DNA from: an uncultured Ignatzschineria sp.
GTDB lineage: Bacteria > Pseudomonadota > Gammaproteobacteria > Cardiobacteriales > Wohlfahrtiimonadaceae
Length of the DNA stretch: 64,000 bases
Assembly: GCA_945639195.1 (NCBI GenBank)
Contig: CALZEE010000006.1
Span: 62,001-126,000 of the forward strand
Reading direction: 5' to 3'
Position numbers and translations under genes: made by a program. Below the pieces are notes generated by a model. It saw nothing but the letters and a program-made list of their open reading frames with translations. It did no database searches and was not told the origin of the DNA. Shown here piece by piece: positions 57,997 through 64,000 of the stretch. The first letter of the stretch is position 1; each line of letters starts with the position of its first letter.

Positions 57997-58662
57997 ATGA
58001 ATGCACAACAACAAAAAGAAGCCGTTGCAAAAGCAGCGTTAGCATATATCCCTGAAGATAAGATCTTAGGACTCGGTACCGGTTCTACCGTAGATTGCTT
58101 AATTGCCCTTCTCCCAACGCTTCCCTTTAAAATAAAAGGCGTGGCGTCAAGTTCTGAACGCACCTCGAAACAGGTAGAAGCGCTCGGCATTCCTATCGTC
58201 GATCTTGCGGACATTACCACAATTGATACCTATATCGATGGCGCGGATGAAATCAATCATCATCTCGCAATGGTAAAAGGCGGTGGCGGAGCGCTGACTC
58301 GTGAAAAAATTGTCGCAGCACATGCTTCACAATTTGTTTGTATCGCCGATGAGTCAAAACTTGTCGAAACGCTTGGTGCATTCCCACTTCCCATTGAAGT
58401 GATTCCTATGGCTGCACATTTTGTCATTCGTAAAATGGAGCAAATGGGGGCAACTGCACAAATTCGTGAAGGCTTCATTACAGATAATCACAATTTAATC
58501 GTGGATGTAAAAGATCTCAAAATCACAAGCCCTATTCAGCTCGAAGCATCTATTAACCAGATTACTGGCGTTGTCACCAATGGCCTCTTTGCCGCAAGGG
58601 GTGCCGATGTACTTCTTATGGCAGATAAGGACCTTAATATCCGTACGCTCACCAAAAAATAA
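57997..58662 (+). CDS. rpiA: Ribose-5-phosphate isomerase A
   Basis: Interconverts ribose-5-phosphate and ribulose-5-phosphate. The 221-residue protein has ILGLGTGSTVDCLI, the active-site DGADEINHH and VKGGGGALTREKI. The start is placed at ATG 57997 (MNAQQQKEAVAKAAL), which gives the family length; an upstream in-frame ATG at 57928 would add 23 atypical residues. The Shine-Dalgarno is weak. Confidence 0.95.
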   Translation: MNAQQQKEAVAKAALAYIPEDKILGLGTGSTVDCLIALLPTLPFKIKGVASSSERTSKQVEALGIPIVDLADITTIDTYIDGADEINHHLAMVKGGGGALTREKIVAAHASQFVCIADESKLVETLGAFPLPIEVIPMAAHFVIRKMEQMGATAQIREGFITDNHNLIVDVKDLKITSPIQLEASINQITGVVTNGLFAARGADVLLMADKDLNIRTLTKK

Positions 58663-58705
58663 TACTATTTAGTAATACGCCGTAAATCATAAAAAGGGGT
58701 TCTTG

Positions 58706-59305
58706 ATGACTTTATCCGAGATATTTAAGCGGTTTCTACAACTCTTTATATTGGGAGTACTTGCTTATTTTGCTTGGATTATTTATCGCGATAGCCGCGA
58801 AACACCTATTATCGAATCATCAGAGCCCCAATTGATTCTCTCCGACTATCAAGTCATGCGCTATAACAATAGCGGCGAACTCGAATTTTCTCTTGTCGGG
58901 GAGAAATTAATTCATTACGGGGTTGATAAAGGGAGTGATTTAACCACCCCTCTGATCACCCATTACCTCAAGAATGATCAAGGTACTTTAGAGACCGATT
59001 GGGAAGCAAAAAGCCAATGGGCGACCATTTCTCAAGATCAAAACCTTGTGACGCTGAAGGAGCAAGTTGTGCTCTATAAACCCAACACTCATACGCCTCA
59101 AGATTCCCTCACATTAAATACAGAATTACTCTATATTTACGATCAAGGCGAAAGAATCTCAACAGACCAGTTCGTCAAGATATCTTCGCCGGCCAGAATT
59201 CTTACTGGTACAGGTCTTGAGGGATATCCGGACAAAGAGCAATTCACAATTCTTAAAGATGTTCATACCTCTTTTATGATTAATCAGGATACTGCTAATG
59301 AATAA
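58706..59305 (+). CDS. lptC: LPS export protein LptC
   Basis: Bitopic inner-membrane protein that passes lipopolysaccharide from LptB2FG to LptA. The 199-residue protein has one N-terminal helix (LFILGVLAYFAWIIY) and a periplasmic beta-jellyroll (PQLILSDYQVMRYNNSGELEFSL, VTLKEQVVLYKPN, TGTGLEGYPDKEQFTILKDV). ATG 58706 has AGGGG in front; a TTG three bases earlier is not needed. It overlaps lptA by 8 bp. Confidence 0.93.
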   Translation: MTLSEIFKRFLQLFILGVLAYFAWIIYRDSRETPIIESSEPQLILSDYQVMRYNNSGELEFSLVGEKLIHYGVDKGSDLTTPLITHYLKNDQGTLETDWEAKSQWATISQDQNLVTLKEQVVLYKPNTHTPQDSLTLNTELLYIYDQGERISTDQFVKISSPARILTGTGLEGYPDKEQFTILKDVHTSFMINQDTANE

Positions 59306-59819
59306 CACGCTTCGCTTATGGCACAAAGTGATACGCCGCATAACGGGCATCACACTACTATTATTAACGATTCCTCATATCGCATTTGCGGTCCCCGAAG
59401 ACCGAAAATTACCACTAGATATTAATGCAGATTGGTCTGAGTTTAGCGGGGGCACACCAACAGGAATTTATCGAGGCAATGTCATTCTTACACAAGGGAA
59501 TCTCTCTATTCATGCGGATGAGGCGATTTTCCAACTAAAAGATGGAGAGCTAGAATATATTATCGCAACAGGTACACCCGTTAAGATAAAAGACCTGCCT
59601 CAAGCGAATGAGGCATGGATTACAGGAGAAGGCGGAAAGCTCAGCTACTTCCCCAAGCGCAACGTATTAGAGCTCGAAACGAATGCTCGAATTGAGCAAA
59701 ACAAAGACATTGTCACGGCTAACAAGATTACCTATAACCTTGATTCTCGAACAATCAATGCCGAGCGAAGCCCTAAAGACCGCGTTCATTTCACGATTCA
59801 AATGGAGGAGCGAGACTAA
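59298..59819 (+). CDS. lptA: LPS transport periplasmic protein LptA
   Basis: Periplasmic bridge that carries LPS between LptC and LptD. The 173-residue protein has a signal peptide (about residues 1-31, ending HIAFA), then OstA/LptA beta-jellyroll sequence (GGTPTGIYRGNVILTQGNLSIHADEA, YIIATGTPVKI, FPKRNVLELETNARIEQNKDIVTANKI-type). Position in lptC-lptA-lptB confirms it. Confidence 0.93.
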   Translation: MNNTLRLWHKVIRRITGITLLLLTIPHIAFAVPEDRKLPLDINADWSEFSGGTPTGIYRGNVILTQGNLSIHADEAIFQLKDGELEYIIATGTPVKIKDLPQANEAWITGEGGKLSYFPKRNVLELETNARIEQNKDIVTANKITYNLDSRTINAERSPKDRVHFTIQMEERD

Positions 59820-59857
59820 TCTCATCCTACAAAAAATAGAGATCTGGTCCAAACACT

Positions 59858-60580
59858 ATGCGCTTAACTACCCAAAATCTTATCAAACGTTTTAAGAATC
59901 GTACTGTTGTTAATGGTGCGTCGTTTCATATCAACCAAGGCGAAGTCGTCGGACTTCTAGGCCCTAATGGTGCGGGAAAAACGACCAGTTTTTATATGAC
60001 TGTAGGTCTTGTCACGCCTGATGAAGGCGAGGTCTATCTCGACAACCAAGATATCACTCAAAGCCCCATGCACGTGCGTGCTCAATTAGGCATCGGTTAT
60101 CTCCCGCAAGAAGCCTCAATCTTTCGAAAAATGACGAGTCGCGACAATATACTAGCCATCTGCCAGACTCGTACAGATCTTGATAAAGCAGGACAAATCG
60201 AACTAACAGATCAACTCCTGGAAGATTTCAAAATCACCCATATTGCCGGATCTCTCGGGATATCATTATCGGGGGGTGAAAGACGTCGTGTTGAAATTGC
60301 AAGAAGCCTTGCATTAAACCCCAAATTCCTACTACTTGATGAACCCTTTGCCGGTGTTGACCCGCTCTCTGTCGCAGACATTCAATCAATCATTGTTCAA
60401 CTTTCTGAACGTAATATCGGGATTTTAATTACGGATCATAATATTCGCGAAACGCTCTCCATTTGTGAGCGTTCTTATATCTTAAGTGCCGGGACAGTCA
60501 TTGCTGAAGGCGATACTGATCTCCTCTTAAACCATGAAGATGTTCGTCGTGTATATTTAGGGGAGAACTTCTCGCTCTAA
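59858..60580 (+). CDS. lptB: LPS export ABC transporter ATP-binding protein LptB
   Basis: ATPase that powers LPS extraction by LptFG. The 240-residue protein has Walker [31 protein letters not shown] (LptB-specific Q-loop region), signature [16 protein letters not shown], Walker [14 protein letters not shown] and switch [10 protein letters not shown]. Follows lptA by 38 bp. rpoN does not follow, unlike in many gammaproteobacteria. Confidence 0.97.
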   Translation: MRLTTQNLIKRFKNRTVVNGASFHINQGEVVGLLGPNGAGKTTSFYMTVGLVTPDEGEVYLDNQDITQSPMHVRAQLGIGYLPQEASIFRKMTSRDNILAICQTRTDLDKAGQIELTDQLLEDFKITHIAGSLGISLSGGERRRVEIARSLALNPKFLLLDEPFAGVDPLSVADIQSIIVQLSERNIGILITDHNIRETLSICERSYILSAGTVIAEGDTDLLLNHEDVRRVYLGENFSL

Positions 60581-60671
60581 CTACCGTGCGTCGACTGAAT
60601 TCAAGACCCCTCATCTCCAATAGCAATAGCGCCCCCATAAGGTGCTCACTGATTTTTTAAAAGGCTTATTT

Positions 60672-62084
60672 ATGACTCCGACCTTCTTTTTTTATGATCT
60701 TGAGACTTTTGGTCTAAGCCCGAAAGAAGATCGCATTGCACAATTTGCTGGGATTCGAACAGACGCAGACTTTAACATTATCGGTGAGCCGATCAATATT
60801 TATTGCAAACCACCCGAGGATTATATTCCTGACCCAGAATCGATCCTTATTACCGGTATTACCCCCCAAGAAGCCGATGAGAAAGGCGTATCTGAAGCTG
60901 AGTTTGCCAAACGAATTCATCAAGAATTTGCTGTGCCAGATACTTGTATTCTTGGATATAACAGCATTCGTTTTGATGACGAGATGATTCGCTATCTCTT
61001 TTACCGCAACTTTATCGATCCTTATGCTTATAGTTGGCAAAATGGCAATTCACGATGGGATCTCTTAGATGTAGTAAGAGCAACCTACGCCTTTCGCCCT
61101 GAAGGAATCAATTGGCCTACGGATGAAAATGGCGTGCAAAGCTTCAAGCTCGAAAACCTCTCAAAAGCGAATAACCTAGCACATGACAAAGCCCATGATG
61201 CCCTAAGTGATGTCTATGCTACTATCGGCATGGCGCAACTGATTAAAGAGAAGCAGCCTCGTTTATTCGACTATTACTACAATCATCGTAGAGCCAGAGA
61301 CCTCAATAATTTAGTCGATCTTAGGCAGTTAACCCCCCTACTCCATGTCTCTGGCATGTTTGGGCAAGCCCGAAACAACCTCTCAATGATTATGCCGATT
61401 CTCTTTAATCCCCATAATAAAAATGAGCTTATCACCATTGATCTTATGGGAGATATCTCCAGCATTCTCACCTTAGATGCGCCAACAATTCGCGAGAAAA
61501 TGTACACCAAAGCAGCAGATCTTCCTGAAGGGGAAGCAAGAATTCCAATTAAAGGCATCCATCTTAATAAATGTCCAATATTAGCAACGATTGCATTGTT
61601 AAAAACCATGCCAGCACAAATGCTAGATGATAAAAAATGTCTGGAAAATTACCAAGCACTCATGAACGCTAAAGAGCTCATTCAATCAAAATTGTTCGAA
61701 ATCTACCAAACGCCACCAAGCTTTGATAATGATAGCCATAGTGCCCCAGTTGAATCGCAGTTATATCATGGATTTTTTGAACGAAGCGACCGTAAACAGA
61801 TGGATCTAATCCCTGAAATGAGCGGTGCGGAATTACTCAATTACGATTTTGAATTCCATGATCCAAGAGCCACATCCCTCCTCTTTATCTATCGTGCTCG
61901 CAACTTTTTCGAGTCTCTTTTTGAAGATGAAAAAGAAGATTGGAAACGTTATACCCTTATGAAACGAGAGTATTTCAAAAAGAGTTATCAACCTAAATTT
62001 GAAGCCTTACTCCTTGAAGCGCATCAGGCTAAAGCAGACGAAAAGATTCAATGCTTAGAATCTATCGCACATTTTTATCAATAA
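60672..62084 (+). CDS. sbcB: Exodeoxyribonuclease I
   Basis: Processive 3'-5' exonuclease on single-stranded DNA. The 470-residue protein has the DEDDh Exo I motif FFYDLETFGLSPKEDRIAQFAGIR-type start, ILGYNSIRFDDEMIRYLFYRN and AHDKAHDALSDVYATIGMA, then the SH3-like and C-terminal ExoI domains (FFERSDRKQMD, LFIYRARNFFESL). Start ATG 60672 is chosen over a GTG at 60642: AAAGG precedes it and the length then matches E. coli. Confidence 0.94.
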   Translation: MTPTFFFYDLETFGLSPKEDRIAQFAGIRTDADFNIIGEPINIYCKPPEDYIPDPESILITGITPQEADEKGVSEAEFAKRIHQEFAVPDTCILGYNSIRFDDEMIRYLFYRNFIDPYAYSWQNGNSRWDLLDVVRATYAFRPEGINWPTDENGVQSFKLENLSKANNLAHDKAHDALSDVYATIGMAQLIKEKQPRLFDYYYNHRRARDLNNLVDLRQLTPLLHVSGMFGQARNNLSMIMPILFNPHNKNELITIDLMGDISSILTLDAPTIREKMYTKAADLPEGEARIPIKGIHLNKCPILATIALLKTMPAQMLDDKKCLENYQALMNAKELIQSKLFEIYQTPPSFDNDSHSAPVESQLYHGFFERSDRKQMDLIPEMSGAELLNYDFEFHDPRATSLLFIYRARNFFESLFEDEKEDWKRYTLMKREYFKKSYQPKFEALLLEAHQAKADEKIQCLESIAHFYQ

Positions 62085-62941
62085 TGAACACTATGAATAC
62101 TCTTAAGCTCCGTATTGCCTCATGTAACCTCCAAAACCTTAACGAGCTCTCACCTGAGTATAAGATTGAGCACTTCGTAAGGGCCTTACAAGACCCTTTA
62201 CTGTTGCCAGATATCATCGCGCTCCAAGAGATTGGCGCATCAAACAGTACCGATGAGTCAGTCGCCGTCGCAACTGTCGCACAAACATTAATAGACACCA
62301 TTAAAGTACAGGCAAATGTACAGTATTACTATATTGATATGCCTCCCATAACAGGCTCTACTGGAGGTGCAGCTGACTTTAACATACGTCCCGCATTTCT
62401 TGTTAAAGCGAATATTAAGGTCAGTCATATTGAAGAAATCGGTGTAGAAGAACCTGCTTTTAAGGGAGATGAATCCTTAAACTTCAAAGCATCTCGCAAG
62501 CCCCTTGCGATGACAATCAACGTTGATGATCAACAGTTAATCTTCATTAACTGCCATCTCAAATCTCAAAATGCCCGTACAAACCAAGAGAAAAAGCTCA
62601 CAAAGAAACAGCGTAATCGGCAGGCAGAAATTATTGCTGAATACTGCCAGTCACGCCATCTTGAACAACCTATTATTGTTTTAGGGGATTTTAATGATAC
62701 GCCCAACAGCGATACGCTGAAGATATTACAAGGGGGTCATTATATTTCTGCTTGGGACGATTATACCGGCAGGCTCTATACTACAAAGCACCGAAACTGC
62801 CCTATTGTTTTAGATTATTTCCTTATCGACAAGCGCCTATCTCTTCTCAATCCCCAAGTTCATCACATTAATACTAATCTTAAATATTCTTATCGGTTCT
62901 CTGATCACGACCCTATTTCTGTCGAGATCGTGTGCCTCTAA
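62084..62941 (+). CDS. Endonuclease/exonuclease/phosphatase-family protein
   Basis: A 285-residue cytoplasmic EEP-superfamily enzyme with the expected motifs: IASCNLQNLNEL, DIIALQEIGAS (metal-binding Glu), INCHLKSQ, IVLGDFNDTPNSD and a terminal FSDHDPISVEIV (His-Asp pair). The family includes nucleases and phosphodiesterases; the exact substrate is unknown. Its ATG overlaps the sbcB stop (TAATG), so translation is coupled and a DNA-related role beside ExoI is plausible but not shown. Confidence 0.8.
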   Translation: MNTMNTLKLRIASCNLQNLNELSPEYKIEHFVRALQDPLLLPDIIALQEIGASNSTDESVAVATVAQTLIDTIKVQANVQYYYIDMPPITGSTGGAADFNIRPAFLVKANIKVSHIEEIGVEEPAFKGDESLNFKASRKPLAMTINVDDQQLIFINCHLKSQNARTNQEKKLTKKQRNRQAEIIAEYCQSRHLEQPIIVLGDFNDTPNSDTLKILQGGHYISAWDDYTGRLYTTKHRNCPIVLDYFLIDKRLSLLNPQVHHINTNLKYSYRFSDHDPISVEIVCL

Positions 62942-62960
62942 ACAATATATTAGGATTATC

Positions 62961-63653
62961 ATGCGTATTTTGCCCTATCTATTCCCTCGCCTCTGCACAA
63001 TCTGTAGTCGCTCTACGCTCAACGAAATCGATGAAAATCTCTGTAATGAATGTTACTTAGAACTAACCTTCCCTTTAAAAAAATGTATCTTTTGCGATAC
63101 TTTCGGGCATTTTCTGTGTCATTTATGCAAAAAACAAATGCCATTACTGCAAGATATTCATATCTGCTTTCAGTATGAAACCGTTATTAAGCGACTTATT
63201 CAGCAACTAAAATTTTCATTAAAACCCTATATTGCGATATCTCTTAGCCGTATTATTTGGCGTCATAGTGCTGATTTTATTGCAAATATCCCTTTAAATA
63301 CAGCGATCATCCCCATGCCTAGCGGTCGCTTACGAATAGCGAAAAGAGGCTTTAATCCTGTTGAACTGATAACCAGAAATCTCTCCCGTAGAAGTGATTT
63401 ACGACACGTCCCTCACTATCTCGCTAAAAGTGCTTTTTCTATTCCCCAAATAGAGCTCTCTAGAAATGCACGTTTAGAAAATCTTCAGAGCAGTTTTTTC
63501 TTAAAAACCCTCCCTCACAAAAATTCCCCGCCCACCTCTATTTTACTTGTAGATGACGTTATAACAACAGGAAGATCTTTTCAAAAAGCGATAGAAACTT
63601 TGCATAATCCTCACACAAAACAACTATTTGGTCTGTTTATTGCACAATCTTAA
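62961..63653 (+). CDS. comF: ComF-family phosphoribosyltransferase-like protein
   Basis: A 230-residue protein with an N-terminal zinc-ribbon-like set of cysteines (CTICSRS, CNEC, CIFCDTFGHFLCHLC) and a C-terminal type I PRTase fold (AIIPMPSGRLRIAKRGFNPVELITRNL, ILLVDDVITTGRSFQKAIETL). ComF/GntX homologs are needed for natural transformation in several species, probably in DNA entry to the cytosol. Codons become AT-rich near its end. Confidence 0.92.
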   Translation: MRILPYLFPRLCTICSRSTLNEIDENLCNECYLELTFPLKKCIFCDTFGHFLCHLCKKQMPLLQDIHICFQYETVIKRLIQQLKFSLKPYIAISLSRIIWRHSADFIANIPLNTAIIPMPSGRLRIAKRGFNPVELITRNLSRRSDLRHVPHYLAKSAFSIPQIELSRNARLENLQSSFFLKTLPHKNSPPTSILLVDDVITTGRSFQKAIETLHNPHTKQLFGLFIAQS

Positions 63654-63654
63654 T

Positions 63655-63682
63655 TTGAAAAAAAACTGGGTCTGTGTAAAAC
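63655..63682 (+). promoter_or_regulatory. 6S RNA promoter
   Basis: -35 TTGAAA (63655-63660), 16-bp spacer, extended -10 TGTGTAAAAC (TAAAAC at 63677-63682); the predicted start falls at the first base of the 6S terminal stem. Confidence 0.65.
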
Positions 63683-63688
63683 TATCGT

Positions 63689-63890
63689 GGATGCGTTACT
63701 GTTATGTACGAGCGTTTTTATCACCATACACCTCTTGATCCTAATTTTAATACCTTTGGATCGCCGACATGAAATCTTGGTGTGCAAGCTGATTTAGTTC
63801 AGAAGCCTAAAGAGATTTACAAGGTATCCACTTGAACGTTTACGTTCAAGAGTCTTGGTGATTTGCAACCGACTACTACGGGGCGCATCC
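63689..63890 (+). ncRNA. ssrS: 6S RNA
   Basis: Regulatory RNA that mimics an open promoter and sequesters sigma-70 RNA polymerase. The roughly 202-nt segment is closed by GGATGCG / CGCATCC and ends in eight T. A second long-range stem is TCACCA (about 63720) with TGGTGA (about 63857). The 3' half carries the conserved-looking string AGAAGCCT-AAA ... CACTTGAACG-TTTA-CGTTCAAG, very like the AGAAGCCTTAAA ... CACCTTGAAC hairpin region of E. coli 6S RNA. An apical GATCC/GGATC stem completes the rod-like fold. Confidence 0.82.
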
Positions 63891-63966
63891 TTTTTTTTGC
63901 CTAAAAAAAGACAATGATGAATAAATATCCGCAGATATCTGATAAACAGACTATTTTCAGGATAAA

Positions 63967-64000
63967 ATGACACCCAAAAATTCAGACAATAAAAAAAGCA
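63967..64000 (+). CDS. Start of a gene cut by the window edge; possibly 5-formyltetrahydrofolate cyclo-ligase
   Basis: ATG 63967 with AGGA five bases upstream opens MTPKNSDNKKS and runs off the window. Only 11 codons are visible, so identity cannot be read from sequence. In many gammaproteobacteria the gene after 6S RNA is ygfA/fthC (5-formyl-THF cyclo-ligase), which is the sole basis for the suggestion. Confidence 0.4.
   Translation, partial: MTPKNSDNKKS

Overview
The window is a stretch of chromosome from a Gram-negative gammaproteobacterium of moderate-to-low G+C. The evidence is the ybgC-tolQRA cluster, lptCAB, MinCDE, PBP1b, RNase E, HflD, pilZ-tatD, a gamma-type 6S RNA and a full atpIBEFHAGDC operon headed by rsmG-parA-parB. 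From protein character I would guess a deep-branching lineage such as the Cardiobacteriales/Ignatzschineria-Wohlfahrtiimonas group, but nothing in the window proves this. Nearly all genes are single-copy housekeeping genes. No rRNA operon, CRISPR array, intact insertion sequence or integrase gene is visible.

Layout. 1-5.8 kb (+): the 3' end of an IalB-type gene, mnmG, and a 1059-residue secreted protein with about eight peptidoglycan-binding repeats. 5.9-12.4 kb (-): birA, a 33-codon membrane protein, tyrB, an SLC13/TrkA_C transporter and polyphosphate kinase. 12.4-26.2 kb (-): a long co-directional block whose probable transcription order is znuC-znuB, then moaD-moaE-mobA-moeA-rsmG-parA-parB, then the ATP synthase operon from its own consensus-like promoter, ending at a terminator before ppk1. 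26.6-35.8 kb (+): pilZ, tatD, hldE, recA, rluC, ybgC-tolQ-tolR-tolA, a b-type cytochrome and a 38-codon membrane protein. 35.9-43.6 kb (mixed): a tyrosine phosphatase, tRNA-Leu(UAA), a small tRNA-associated insertion carrying an EexN-like lipoprotein, a SulP transporter, hflD, a KamA-like radical-SAM enzyme, miaA, an orphan TAXI-type binding protein and tRNA-Asn(GUU). 43.7-52.2 kb: corC (-), then mrcB, a TPR lipoprotein, rne and a peroxiredoxin (+). 52.3-57.9 kb (-): xerC, aspA, hslR, minE, minD, minC, slyD. 57.9-64 kb (+): rpiA, lptC-lptA-lptB, sbcB, an endonuclease/phosphatase-family protein, comF, a 6S RNA and the first codons of another gene.

Functional themes are envelope building and division (PBP1b, Lpt, Tol, Min, PG-binding protein, HldE), chromosome maintenance (RecA, ExoI, XerC, ParAB), energy metabolism (F1Fo ATPase, polyphosphate, aspartase), translation and RNA work (MnmG, MiaA, RsmG, RluC, RNase E, HslR), molybdenum cofactor synthesis and metal transport.

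Points that stand out: (1) a 944-bp insertion at tRNA-Leu bounded by a 71-bp direct repeat of the tRNA 3' end plus terminator, with an entry-exclusion-type lipoprotein inside; (2) an over-represented palindromic octamer TGCCGGCA, whose intergenic copies sit in hairpins or longer palindromes; (3) two exact 23-bp repeats, 30 bp apart, straddling the predicted recA promoter; (4) two unlisted tiny membrane proteins and a 6S RNA gene too short or non-coding for ORF callers; (5) a 290-bp gap between minC and minD.
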